Positions 35,373 to 44,359 are shown, numbered from the stretch's first letter. The stretch: 64,000 nucleotides of DNA from Eubacteriales bacterium (GCA_030525875.1 JAUNDV010000002.1:91941-155940), one strand, 5' to 3'. Made by a program: numbers and translations. The notes: generated by a model from the letters alone, not told the origin.

Positions 35373-36395
35373 ATGATGATATTGAATAACAAAAAACTTA
35401 CTATTAAAGAAGTTGCTGAGTATGCAGAGGTATCTCAAGCAACCGTTTCAAGAGTTTTGAATGATTATAAATGGGTTAGTCCAGAGGTAAAGAATAAAGT
35501 TAATAGAGCTATTCAGGAATTAAATTATGTTCCTGACTTTAATGCGAAGACCATGGTTAAAGGAAAAAGCCATATGGTTGTTGTTATAGTTCCTGTAATT
35601 GATAATCATTTCTTTACACAACTTATTAATACAATTATTTCAGAGCTAAAGATAAATAACTATTATACGGTTATATATACGACAGAGTCAGCGGAAGAGG
35701 AATTAGATTTTTTAAATAGTTCATTTTGCCAAATGGCAGACGGGATATTGGATGCCACATCACTGGAGGATATAAGATTACTTTATAATATACGAAAGCC
35801 ATTGGTTTTAATTGATAGATTTTTTTCAAATAATTTTAAAATAGATTGTGTTACAAGCGATAACTTTAAGGCTATGTATAGAGCAACTAAATATTTGATA
35901 GAAAAAGGACATCAAAGGGTAGGATATATTACAGGTATAGAAGGACACGGTATTTTTCAGGAAAGATATAGAGGTTTTAAGGCAGCATTTGAAGATAGTG
36001 GAATAATTTTTCCAGAGGAATATTATATTAAAGATGTATGGAAGATTGATGCTGGTGTTAGAGGATGTAATAAACTTTTAGAAATGAGCAATCCGCCTAC
36101 AGCTATTATAGCTGGAAATAATCTTTTGACTTACGGTGTATTAGAGGAATTAGAACGAAGAAAAAGTAATGTTTCAATAATAGGATTCGAGGAATGTGAT
36201 GAAGATATTAGAACATTTTCACGCAAAGAAATTACCTGTTTGCAGATGAATACAGAAAAAATAGGAAAAGAAGCGGTTTCAATGCTGATGAATAGAATCA
36301 ATAATGAAGTCATACGTGAAAATGCAAATAGAGTAAAAAGCTTTGAATTGATTTTTAAAGAAAGAAAATCAGTATTGGATGTTACAAGATATTGA
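35373..36395 (+). CDS. LacI family transcriptional regulator
   Basis: A 340-residue LacI/PurR-type repressor. The N-terminal helix-turn-helix LTIKEVAEYAEVSQATVSRVLNDYKWVSPEVKNKV (residues 9-43) and hinge (LNYVPDFNAKTMVKG) are followed by a periplasmic-binding-protein-like sensor domain. Starts at 35373 or 35376 (ATG), or TTG at 35382, are all possible; ribosome sites are weak. It is the first gene of an AT-rich block and lies just upstream of a nucleoside phosphorylase/BMP-ABC transporter operon, with matching operators at both promoters. The ligand is probably a nucleoside or a derived sugar phosphate; this is inferred from context. Confidence 0.92.
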   Translation: MMILNNKKLTIKEVAEYAEVSQATVSRVLNDYKWVSPEVKNKVNRAIQELNYVPDFNAKTMVKGKSHMVVVIVPVIDNHFFTQLINTIISELKINNYYTVIYTTESAEEELDFLNSSFCQMADGILDATSLEDIRLLYNIRKPLVLIDRFFSNNFKIDCVTSDNFKAMYRATKYLIEKGHQRVGYITGIEGHGIFQERYRGFKAAFEDSGIIFPEEYYIKDVWKIDAGVRGCNKLLEMSNPPTAIIAGNNLLTYGVLEELERRKSNVSIIGFEECDEDIRTFSRKEITCLQMNTEKIGKEAVSMLMNRINNEVIRENANRVKSFELIFKERKSVLDVTRY

Positions 36396-36448
36396 TAATT
36401 GCGAAAACAATATGGGATGTGAAAGTCATCCCTTATTTTATAAAAATA

Positions 36449-36464
36449 CTGAAAACGCTTTCAG
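36449..36464. promoter_or_regulatory. LacI operator copy 2 (also matches a cre site)
   Basis: CTGAAAACGCTTTCAG lies 24 bases before the phosphorylase start. It matches the operator at the lacI promoter, and both are followed by GTAA(A/G)ATT. The inner 14 bases also fit the CcpA cre consensus TGWAANCGNTNWCA exactly, so catabolite control is an alternative or additional reading. Confidence 0.65.
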
Positions 36465-36487
36465 TAAAATTGTAGGAGGATTATATT

Positions 36488-37273
36488 ATGAAGCCAATTG
36501 GAATTATTGGAGGAAGTGGATTTTATGAGTTGCTTGAAAATCCTAAAATGTTTGTACATAACAATCGTTATGGAAGATCGTCAGAAATTTTTCATGGAAA
36601 ATTAAATGGCAGAGAAGTTTATTTTTTGCCTAGACATGGAGCAGAACATGAGATTATTGTTCCAAGAATTAATTATAGGGCGAATATTTGGGCATTTAAA
36701 GAACTTGGAGTAGAACGTATCTTGGCTACAAACTGTGTAGGAACAAGTAACCCTAATATTAAGCCGGGAGATCTTGTAATTCCTTCGGATTTTTTTGATT
36801 GGACTAGAAGATTTCCTAGATCTTTATATGATGATACAGTAGAGGCATATCATGTGGATATGACACCAGCATATTGTCCTGATCTTAGGGATCTTTTAAT
36901 TAGTGCGGCAAATAAGGTTAAGCCTGGACAGGTTCATGATAAAGCCGTTATATTTGTGAATGAAGGACTTAGATTTGAAACACCTTTTGAATTAAAGGTT
37001 TTCCGTCAGTTAGGTGCAGATCTCATTGGAATGACAACATTGCCTGAAGCTATTTTTGCGAGGGAAGCAGCACTTTGTTATGCACATATATGTGTACCGA
37101 CAAACTGGTGCTTAGGTGAACAGATTGAAGCTGATGATTTTCCAAGATTGTTAAAACAGGGAATTGAAGACTTCAAAGAGGTATTAAACATTGTAGTCCC
37201 ACAAGTTCCTGATAATAGAGATTGTCCATGTAGCCATGCACTTGATCATGCTATTTTAAAGAAGGAAAATTAA
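36488..37273 (+). CDS. Purine nucleoside / methylthioadenosine phosphorylase family
   Basis: A 261-residue phosphorylase of the MTAP/PNP class 2 (trimeric) type. It begins IGIIGGSGFYELLENP, has the phosphate-binding PRHGAEHEIIVPRINYRAN, the LATNCVGTSNPNIKPGDLVIPSDFFDWT block and the purine/ribose site RFETPFELKVFRQLGADLIGMTTLPEAIFAREA. The family cleaves purine nucleosides, methylthioadenosine or methylthioinosine with phosphate. AGGAGG 8 bases before the ATG supports the start. First gene of the operon after the operator, followed by an HAD phosphatase and a BMP-type nucleoside transporter, which favours a salvage role for imported nucleosides. Confidence 0.9.
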   Translation: MKPIGIIGGSGFYELLENPKMFVHNNRYGRSSEIFHGKLNGREVYFLPRHGAEHEIIVPRINYRANIWAFKELGVERILATNCVGTSNPNIKPGDLVIPSDFFDWTRRFPRSLYDDTVEAYHVDMTPAYCPDLRDLLISAANKVKPGQVHDKAVIFVNEGLRFETPFELKVFRQLGADLIGMTTLPEAIFAREAALCYAHICVPTNWCLGEQIEADDFPRLLKQGIEDFKEVLNIVVPQVPDNRDCPCSHALDHAILKKEN

Positions 37274-37289
37274 TAAATAAAAAAGGTGT

Positions 37290-37946
37290 ATGAATATGGA
37301 AAAATGTAAAGCTCTTCTTACAGATTTAGATGGTACACTTATTCGTTCTGAAGATTGCATTTGTGATGCTCTTATGTGTGCATTCTCACATGTTAAGGCA
37401 AAAGTGCCAGAAAAAAAAGAAATTATGAGTATGTTTGGACTTCCTGTAGAACAGATGCTCATTAAACTTTCAGGGGTAAGAGAAACTGAAAAGGAGTGTA
37501 TTGAGGAATTTATTGCAGAGTATAAAAGACAATATCCAGTACATATGGCGAATGCAAAGCTTATAGACAATGCTTTTGAAACACTTAAATATGTACATGA
37601 AAAAGATTTACAAATTTGTCTTATAACTTCAGAAAGAAGAAAAAATGCTGAACATATTTTAAATCAATTTGATTTACTTTCTATGATACAGCATATTGTA
37701 TCTCGAGATGATGTACATAATTTTAAGCCGGATCCAGAGCCACTTTTAAAAGGAGTAGACAAATGCGGGTTATATGCTAAAGATTGTTTGTATATTGGGG
37801 AATCGCCATTTGATATTGAAGCTGGTGTAAGAGCTGGGGTATTTACGGTTGCGGTGGCATCGGGTAGCTGGTCAAAAGAAAGTTTAATCGCGTGTAATCC
37901 AAACGTTTTTGTAGATGATATATCAGAAATAAAAAAATTTTTTTAA
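37290..37946 (+). CDS. HAD-superfamily phosphatase (phosphoglycolate phosphatase-like)
   Basis: A 218-residue HAD subfamily IA hydrolase. Motif I is LTDLDGTLI (nucleophile and acid/base aspartates near residues 12 and 14), motif II is the Ser/Thr in LITSE, motif III the lysine in DVHNFKPDPEP, and motif IV GESPFDIEAG. The helical cap lies between motifs I and II. The substrate is unknown. Placement between a nucleoside phosphorylase and a nucleoside-type transporter suggests a phosphorylated sugar from nucleoside breakdown, or a nucleotide. AAAAGG precedes the ATG; a second ATG two codons later is also possible. Confidence 0.88.
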   Translation: MNMEKCKALLTDLDGTLIRSEDCICDALMCAFSHVKAKVPEKKEIMSMFGLPVEQMLIKLSGVRETEKECIEEFIAEYKRQYPVHMANAKLIDNAFETLKYVHEKDLQICLITSERRKNAEHILNQFDLLSMIQHIVSRDDVHNFKPDPEPLLKGVDKCGLYAKDCLYIGESPFDIEAGVRAGVFTVAVASGSWSKESLIACNPNVFVDDISEIKKFF

Positions 37947-37966
37947 ATTATAAATAAGGAGAAAAG

Positions 37967-39013
37967 ATGAAAAAACATATATTAGCAATCGGCGCAATGA
38001 TTTTAACTTCATTTGCTTTAACAGCATGTGGTGGGAAGAAAGAGGAGACAATAGCAACAAATATTGAAGCTAAAAATGAGAATACTGATGATACCAAGGA
38101 AGACGTAAAAGATGAAGAACTTTTCACATGTCTTATTTCAGAAGCACCAGCAGGTGTTCCGTTTACAGATCTTACATGGAAAGGATTCGAAAGAATTGCA
38201 GAAACCTATGGAGCAGAAGTAAAACTTATAGAGGCTCTTGATAAAGCGGAATATGCTGAACAGATTCGTGCTATGGCTGATATGGGAGCAAATCCTATTT
38301 ATACAATGTTTGATGCAGTTAATGCGGTAGCCATTGAGCTTGCACCTGAATATCCTGATACAAAATTTTGTTTAATTGATAGTAGCATGGATACATTACA
38401 TGACAATGTTGCGAATGTATATGTAGATTCACTTGAACCAGCATTTATTGCAGGTGTAGTTGCAGCCAAAACGACAGCCACAAAAAAAGTTGGATGGATA
38501 GGAAGTCTTGATATTCCAGTAATCAATAGATTTAAAGATGCATATCTTGCAGGAGTAAAATATACAGATCCAGAAATTGAGATTCAAACAGCTTATGTGG
38601 GTGATGACAGTGATACAGTTAAAGCAGGTGAGCAGGCTAAGATAATGATTAATAGAGATGTTGATGTGATTTATCAGACAGCGAATCTTGCTGGGCTTGG
38701 AGTAATTCAAGCGTGCTCAGAAGCAAAGATTAAATGTATTGGAGTTGATGAGTGGCAAGGTGGAATAGACCCTTGTGTATTTTGGTCCTCATTAACCGAT
38801 ATTAATGGTGCTGTATTCGATTCTTTTACAGCATATAAGGATGGTAAGTTTACATCTGGAAGGACAAATTATGGTATTGAAACGGAGTCAGCAATTTTTG
38901 ATCAGCGAGATTATGATGCGCTTCCAGATGATGTAAAGAAAGAAGTTGATCGTGTGGTGACAGAGGTTAAGGATGGAAAGCTTGATCTTGAAAAGCTTCT
39001 TAATGATAATTAA
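37967..39013 (+). CDS. BMP family substrate-binding lipoprotein
   Basis: A 348-residue binding protein with a lipoprotein signal peptide; the lipobox LTAC puts the lipid-modified Cys at 21. A charged linker (residues 25-50, rich in E, K, D and T) tethers the domain. The body matches the BMP/PnrA family: VPFTDLTWKGFERIA, VDSLEPAFIAGVVAA, GWIGSLDIPVINRFKDAYLAGVKY, and GVDEWQGGIDPCVFWSSLTDI. Family members bind purine nucleosides for ABC import. AAGGAG precedes the ATG. A strong intercistronic hairpin follows before the ATPase gene. In keeping with the operon, the substrate is most likely a nucleoside. Confidence 0.93.
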   Translation: MKKHILAIGAMILTSFALTACGGKKEETIATNIEAKNENTDDTKEDVKDEELFTCLISEAPAGVPFTDLTWKGFERIAETYGAEVKLIEALDKAEYAEQIRAMADMGANPIYTMFDAVNAVAIELAPEYPDTKFCLIDSSMDTLHDNVANVYVDSLEPAFIAGVVAAKTTATKKVGWIGSLDIPVINRFKDAYLAGVKYTDPEIEIQTAYVGDDSDTVKAGEQAKIMINRDVDVIYQTANLAGLGVIQACSEAKIKCIGVDEWQGGIDPCVFWSSLTDINGAVFDSFTAYKDGKFTSGRTNYGIETESAIFDQRDYDALPDDVKKEVDRVVTEVKDGKLDLEKLLNDN

Positions 39014-39064
39014 TTTATTAAATTAAGATTTATAAATTATTTATTTTTATTTGGTAAAAATATA

Positions 39065-39096
39065 GATATTCAGCTGATTTAGTTCAGCTGAATATC
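39065..39096 (+). other. 13-bp intercistronic hairpin after the BMP gene
   Basis: GATATTCAGCTGA (39065-39077) and TCAGCTGAATATC (39084-39096) form a perfect stem with a 6-base loop. There is no proper T-run after it. It probably stabilises the binding-protein mRNA or partly stops transcription, so that the lipoprotein is made in excess of the transporter. Confidence 0.75.
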
Positions 39097-39137
39097 TCTT
39101 ATATAAATTATAGCTGATTCATATAAGAGGGTTACAG

Positions 39138-40649
39138 ATGGAACTAGCACTGGAATTAAAAGGAATTACAAAAATATTTGGAAAAACGATTGCCAATGAT
39201 CATGTTGATCTAACTGTAAAGAAGGGAACTGTTCATTCTATTATAGGTGAAAATGGAGCAGGAAAAAGTACACTTATGAATGTTATATGTGGACTTTATC
39301 AGCCTGACGATGGGGAGCTTTATGTTTACGGAGAAAAGAAGCATTTTAAAAACCCTAGTGAAGCAAGTCGTGCTGGTATAGGTATGGTTCATCAGGAATT
39401 TATGCTTTTTTCTGAACTGACAGTATTAGATAATATAATTATGGGATATGAGCCTAAGAAGGGGTTAATGTTAGATAGTCTGACTGCTAGAAAGAATATT
39501 GAGAAAATATGTAACCAATATCATTTCAATATTCCATTAGATGCTTATATTAAAGACTTACCTGTGTCCATGCTTCAGCAGATTGAAATTGTAAAGATAC
39601 TTTTTAGAGGAGTTAGTATTATTATTTTTGATGAACCAACGTCTGTTCTTACTCCTCAGGGAATAGAGGGTCTTTTTGAGGCTATAAGAACTCTCGTCAA
39701 GAATGGTAAAACAATTCTTTTTATTACGCATAAATTAAAGGAAGTTTTAGCTATTTCTGATGAAATTACAGTTTTAAAATCAGGGAAAATGGTGGGGAAC
39801 ATTAAACCAAAAGATGCAGATGAAACTATATTGGCATCATTGATGGTTGGAAGAGATGTACTTTTAACAGCAAATAAAATGGAAAAAAAACTAGGAGATA
39901 TAATTCTAGATGTAGATGATTTATATGCTGATGACTATGATGGTAGAGAAAAGTTAAAGGGAGCTTCACTTAAGATTAGAAAAGGTGAAATACTAGGTAT
40001 AGCTGGTGTTGCTGGTTCAGGGCAACAAGAACTTGTAGAGTGCTTATTTGGATTAAAGGAAGTTAAAAGTGGGAAGATTATTTATGAAGATAAGGATATT
40101 TCTAAATTAAATTGTCGCGGTCATAGAAATTTAAAAATAGGATTTGTTCCTCAAGATAGAATGTCCGAAGGTGTCAATGCTGAAGGTACAATTTGGGAAA
40201 ATGCTATTATGGGATACCATATTACATCTGAATTTGGCAGTAAGTTTATTATAAATAAAAATAAAGTATTGAAATTTACGGATAATATTATCAAAGAATT
40301 TAATGTAAAAACACCTTCTGCTATTACTAAGATAAGACATCTTTCAGGAGGTAATATTCAAAAAATTGTGGTAGGAAGAGAATTTAGTCAATCCAACCAT
40401 TTACTAATAATAGAAGATCCTACAAGGGGAATTGATATAGGTGCAATAGAATTCATATGGAAAAAGATAGAGGAAATGGCTGCAACAGGGACAGCAATAC
40501 TTTTAGTCAGTCATGAACTTAATGAGATAATGGAAGTTTCTGATAGAATAATGGTTATGTATGACGGTAAACTATATGATGCAGGAATGCATGGAGAAAA
40601 AACAGAATCAGAAATAGGACTGTTGATGGCAGGAGGTAAGAGTGAGTAA
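39138..40649 (+). CDS. Nucleoside/sugar-type ABC transporter ATPase (two ABC domains)
   Basis: A 503-residue protein with two fused ABC domains, as in NupA/YufO and RbsA-like importers. The first has Walker A GENGAGKST (residues about 36-44) with the signature changed to PVSMLQQ and Walker B IIIFDEPTSVL. The second has GVAGSGQQELVE in place of Walker A, LSGGNIQK and a Walker B variant IIEDPTRGIDIG. The degenerate second Walker A is normal for this family. It energises uptake for the BMP lipoprotein and the two permeases. The downstream permease gene overlaps it by 8 bases. Confidence 0.94.
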   Translation: MELALELKGITKIFGKTIANDHVDLTVKKGTVHSIIGENGAGKSTLMNVICGLYQPDDGELYVYGEKKHFKNPSEASRAGIGMVHQEFMLFSELTVLDNIIMGYEPKKGLMLDSLTARKNIEKICNQYHFNIPLDAYIKDLPVSMLQQIEIVKILFRGVSIIIFDEPTSVLTPQGIEGLFEAIRTLVKNGKTILFITHKLKEVLAISDEITVLKSGKMVGNIKPKDADETILASLMVGRDVLLTANKMEKKLGDIILDVDDLYADDYDGREKLKGASLKIRKGEILGIAGVAGSGQQELVECLFGLKEVKSGKIIYEDKDISKLNCRGHRNLKIGFVPQDRMSEGVNAEGTIWENAIMGYHITSEFGSKFIINKNKVLKFTDNIIKEFNVKTPSAITKIRHLSGGNIQKIVVGREFSQSNHLLIIEDPTRGIDIGAIEFIWKKIEEMAATGTAILLVSHELNEIMEVSDRIMVMYDGKLYDAGMHGEKTESEIGLLMAGGKSE

Positions 40650-41709
40650 AATGAAAAAAATAATTAACTCGTATAAAGTTTACTCTTTAGCGAAGTATAT
40701 ATTTTCTCTTGTAGCGGTGGCACTTATTGGCAGTTTTTTGATTATGTTTCAAGGAGAGAGTCCTAAAGAGGCATTAACATATCTTATAGATGGAGCTTTT
40801 GGATCTATACGTTGCATTGGAAATACATTACGTTGGATTACACCATGCATTTTTACAGGTATGGCTGCTTCAGTTGCTTTTAAGTCAGGTGTTATGAATT
40901 TGGGCATTGAAGGACAAATATATTTTGGCGCATATGCAGCAGCGTTGGTAGGATTCTATGTAACTTTTCCGCGTTTCCTTCATATTCCTATATGTATTAT
41001 TATAGCAGGATTTGCTGGTATGGCATTTGCTCTTATACCAGCACTTCTTAAATTATATTTTAACATTAATGAAATGATAGTTACATTAATGCTTAACTAT
41101 ATTGCTGTACTTTTAACCGAATATTTTACATATATAGTTATGGGGATAAGTGCAGCAGGAGACTCATTGGCATTGGCTACACCTCCTATATCCGATACAG
41201 CAAAATTAAAGATACTTGTTCCTAAGACTAATGCGAGTACAGGTTTTATTATTGCAGTAGCATTAGTATTTGTAGTTTGGTTCATATATCGTAATACAAA
41301 AGTTGGATATGAACTCAAGCAAGTGGGAGCAAATAGACGATTTGCAAAAATTGGAGGTGTAAATGTTACAAAAACATTTTTATCAATTTTTTTAATTTCT
41401 GGATTCATTGCGGGAGTATGTGGAAGTGTAGAAGTACAGGGTACATATGGTAAATTTACAGCAGGATTTTCAAACAATCTTGGATGGGATGGAATAATGA
41501 TAGCTATGATAGCTAATAATAATCCTTTTTCCGTACTATTAGTTGCTTTTATATGGGGTATTTTAAAAGCAGGTGCACTTCATATGGAGCGTATGTGTGA
41601 TGTGAACAGACTTACAGTTCTTCTTATTCAGGCATTATTTGTGCTATTTGTGACTGTTGATTATAAAAAGTTATTAGAGATTTTTAGAAAGAAAGGAGGA
41701 AAAGTATAA
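40642..41709 (+). CDS. ABC transporter permease, BMP-associated (NupB/YufP-like)
   Basis: A 355-residue permease with about nine hydrophobic segments and the family marks GEVNI-like FKSGVMNLGIEGQIYFGAY, NINEMIVTLMLNYIA and LGWDGIMIAMIANNNPF. The start is GTG at 40642, chosen because AGGAGG lies 5 bases upstream; an ATG at 40651 is further from it. It overlaps the ATPase gene by 8 bases and the next permease begins at its own stop codon (TAATG), so translation is coupled. It forms a heteromeric channel with the following gene product. Confidence 0.93.
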   Translation: MSKMKKIINSYKVYSLAKYIFSLVAVALIGSFLIMFQGESPKEALTYLIDGAFGSIRCIGNTLRWITPCIFTGMAASVAFKSGVMNLGIEGQIYFGAYAAALVGFYVTFPRFLHIPICIIIAGFAGMAFALIPALLKLYFNINEMIVTLMLNYIAVLLTEYFTYIVMGISAAGDSLALATPPISDTAKLKILVPKTNASTGFIIAVALVFVVWFIYRNTKVGYELKQVGANRRFAKIGGVNVTKTFLSIFLISGFIAGVCGSVEVQGTYGKFTAGFSNNLGWDGIMIAMIANNNPFSVLLVAFIWGILKAGALHMERMCDVNRLTVLLIQALFVLFVTVDYKKLLEIFRKKGGKV

Positions 41710-42623
41710 TGGTAGAGCTATTTTTTGGTACCGTAACTATAGCTGCTGCTATTAGACTTGCAGTTCCTCTTGTGCTTTCATCCGTTGGAGGTTGTTTTGG
41801 CGATAGAGCGGGTATTTTTAATATTGCGTTGGAAAGTTTTATGCTTTGTGCCGCATTTTTTGCAACACTTGGAACATATTGTACGGCGAATCCTTATTTT
41901 GGAATAATTTGCGGAATATTGGCAGGACTTACATGTGCTTTACTGTTTGGAATTTTTGTTTTTCATTTTGGTTCTAGTGGTATGGTTGTAAGCATAGCTA
42001 TGAATTTGGGAATGGATGCTTTTACTTCCTTTTTATTACTTACTATTTTTGGTAAAAGGGGTTCATTTATGGATGAACGTCTTGTAAGTATTCCAGATAT
42101 TAACATACCAATAATAAGTGAACTACCTTATATAGGAGAAGTACTTAATGGACAAAATATAATGGTATATTTAACGATTGTATTGGCAGTTGCTGCATGG
42201 CTGTTGATGTATAAAATGCCGTTTGGACTCAGAGTTAGGAGTGTAGGTATGAATGAAAAAGCAGCACAAACTGCTGGAATAAATATTTTGAAATATAAAT
42301 GGTACTCCGTTTTGTTGACTGGACTTTTCTGTGGATTAGCAGGAGCAATACTTCCGCTTGGTGGAACATCGATTTTTACGGAAAATATGACTGCCGGAAG
42401 AGGCTTTTTAGCAGTTGCTGCTATAATGATAGCAGGAGGGAATCCTATAAAAGCAGCTATTGTAGGTTTCATGTTTGCATATGCTGAAGTAATTGCAGCA
42501 AGCATGCAAAATTTTGGAATACCATCACAAATTGTTCTTTCATTCCCGTATTTTATAACTATATTTGTACTTTTAATTTCAGCAGTATGTACTAAAATAC
42601 GTAAAAAGGTAGTAAAAATATAA
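41709..42623 (+). CDS. ABC transporter permease, BMP-associated (NupC/YufQ-like)
   Basis: A 304-residue permease with about eight hydrophobic segments and marks of the second BMP-type permease: AIRLAVPLVLSSVGGCFGDRAGIFNIALESFMLCAAFF, MPFGLRVRSVGMNEKAAQTAGIN and GRGFLAVAAIMIAGGNPIKAA. The ATG overlaps the previous stop codon, and AAAGGAGGAAAAG lies just upstream. It is the last gene of the nucleoside operon. A terminator follows about 105 bases downstream. Confidence 0.93.
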   Translation: MVELFFGTVTIAAAIRLAVPLVLSSVGGCFGDRAGIFNIALESFMLCAAFFATLGTYCTANPYFGIICGILAGLTCALLFGIFVFHFGSSGMVVSIAMNLGMDAFTSFLLLTIFGKRGSFMDERLVSIPDINIPIISELPYIGEVLNGQNIMVYLTIVLAVAAWLLMYKMPFGLRVRSVGMNEKAAQTAGINILKYKWYSVLLTGLFCGLAGAILPLGGTSIFTENMTAGRGFLAVAAIMIAGGNPIKAAIVGFMFAYAEVIAASMQNFGIPSQIVLSFPYFITIFVLLISAVCTKIRKKVVKI

Positions 42624-42727
42624 AATCATAGTTTTATTATTTAGTTATAATTGACATTTTAATAATAAAAATTTATTTTTAAGACATAATATAGGATTTA
42701 AAAAGAATATTAGAATGTATAAAGAAA

Positions 42728-42768
42728 GGATGGGCTAGAGTTTATAAACTCCGAAGCCCTTCTTTTGT
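42728..42768 (+). terminator. Terminator closing the nucleoside operon
   Basis: GGGCT and AGCCC arms enclose GAGTTTATAAACTC, itself a perfect palindrome, and TTCTTTTG follows. The remaining intergenic DNA to the MATE gene is AT-rich with the MATE promoter only. Confidence 0.75.
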
Positions 42769-42913
42769 TTATATAAAAGTAAAAATTATTCATATGAAAA
42801 AAGTTAAGAATATATTTAACACGATATTTATATACAAGCTGTAGTATTTGTATAATATATCTGATACACTAAAACGTATACAGAATCAGTTTTATGGACG
42901 GTTTATTTTTGTA

Positions 42914-42942
42914 TTGAAGCGGATATACGCTTGTGATACAAT
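42914..42942 (+). promoter_or_regulatory. MATE gene promoter with dyad in the spacer
   Basis: TTGAAG (42914-42919) and TACAAT (42937-42942) are spaced 17 bases. The spacer region holds AAGCG at 42917-42921 and CGCTT at 42928-42932 around GATATA, a 16-base near-palindrome. It would suit a repressor bound between the promoter boxes. Confidence 0.6.
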
Positions 42943-42982
42943 ACCGTAAGCATAAATCAGAAATAAATTTTGGGAGGTTAAA

Positions 42983-44344
42983 ATGGCAAGAGACAGGTCT
43001 TCAACATTGACAAATCAGATAACTGAAGGCGTAATTTGGAAACAGCTTTTATGGTTTTTCTTTCCAATTCTATTCGGTACTTTTTTTCAGCAGCTTTATA
43101 ATACTACGGATGCCGTAATAGTAGGAAACTATGTTGGTAAAGAAGCTCTTGCAGCTGTAGGAGGACCAGCAGCAACCATTATTAACCTTCTAGTGGGATT
43201 CTTTGTAGGAATATCATCAGGAGCATCTGTAATAATATCGCAGTATTATGGTTCAGGAGAACATTCCAAGCTTGAGGATGCTGTGCATACAGCTATGGCA
43301 CTTGCAATTGCAGGTGGAGCTTTAATGATGGTAATAGGAATAATATTTGCTCCAATGTCACTTGCAATGCTGAACACTCCTCAGGATATAATGGAGAGTT
43401 CTACAGTATATATGCGTATATATTTCCTAGGTATAATTCCGTCAATGATCTATAACATGGGATCAGGTATACTTAGAGCTATAGGAGATTCAAAGCGGCC
43501 TGTAATTTTCCTTATTATATCCTGCGGTATCAATATAGTGCTTGACCTGTTCTTTGTTGTTAAGCTTAACATGGGTGTAACAGGTGTGGCAGTTGCAACC
43601 TCTATATCCCAGGTTATTTCAGCAGGAATGACAGTCTTTGTTCTTATAAGAAGCAAGGAAGCCTATAGATTGATCATTTCACATATAAGATTTCATAAAA
43701 AGCTACTTCAGAACATACTCAAGATCGGTCTGCCGGCAGGAGTACAGGCAGCCATGTATTCTATATCAAATCTTGTTATACAGGCAGCTATCAATGACTA
43801 TGGAACAGACACAGTTGCAGCGTGGACGGCCTTTGGAAAGCTCGACAGCTTCTTCTGGATGATTATGAGTGCATACGGAATAGCTGTAACGACTTTTGCA
43901 GGTCAGAACTTTGGAGCGGGAAAGCTCGACAGAGTAAAGCAAAGTGTAAGAATTACAATAGGACTTGGTTCAGTAACAAGTCTGTTCTTCAGCTTCATAG
44001 TTCTCTTCTATGGACGTATACTGCTGAGGCTCTTTACACAGGATCCGGTTGTTATAGATATATGTATGGATATGGTCAAGGTCGTATCGCCAGCATATAT
44101 AACCTATGTGTGTATCGAGGTACTTTCTGGCGCCTGCCGAGGCTGTGGAGATGCGTTTAAGCCGATGGTGCTTACACTCTTTGGAGTATGCGTGCTCCGT
44201 ATTCTCTGGATAATGGTAGCAGGAGCGGTAAGACCAGGTATAGATACCATATGCTTCTCATATCCACTCACATGGACAATCACATCTATTTTATTTATAA
44301 TCTACTATAGAAAAGGAAAATGGATGTACAGTTACATTCGTTAA
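42983..44344 (+). CDS. MATE family efflux transporter
   Basis: A 453-residue polytopic protein with about 12 membrane helices in two repeats. Family marks are LWFFFPILFGTFFQQLYNTTDAVIVGNYVGKEALAAVGG at the N-terminus, IISQYYGSG, and the matching repeat GLPAGVQAAMYSISNLVIQAAIN. By family, it exports drugs, dyes or metabolites by Na+ or H+ antiport. GGGAGG before the ATG supports the start. A terminator lies at 44360-44386, and the lipid kinase gene follows. Confidence 0.93.
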   Translation: MARDRSSTLTNQITEGVIWKQLLWFFFPILFGTFFQQLYNTTDAVIVGNYVGKEALAAVGGPAATIINLLVGFFVGISSGASVIISQYYGSGEHSKLEDAVHTAMALAIAGGALMMVIGIIFAPMSLAMLNTPQDIMESSTVYMRIYFLGIIPSMIYNMGSGILRAIGDSKRPVIFLIISCGINIVLDLFFVVKLNMGVTGVAVATSISQVISAGMTVFVLIRSKEAYRLIISHIRFHKKLLQNILKIGLPAGVQAAMYSISNLVIQAAINDYGTDTVAAWTAFGKLDSFFWMIMSAYGIAVTTFAGQNFGAGKLDRVKQSVRITIGLGSVTSLFFSFIVLFYGRILLRLFTQDPVVIDICMDMVKVVSPAYITYVCIEVLSGACRGCGDAFKPMVLTLFGVCVLRILWIMVAGAVRPGIDTICFSYPLTWTITSILFIIYYRKGKWMYSYIR

Positions 44345-44359
44345 TATAAAAGCTCAGGA

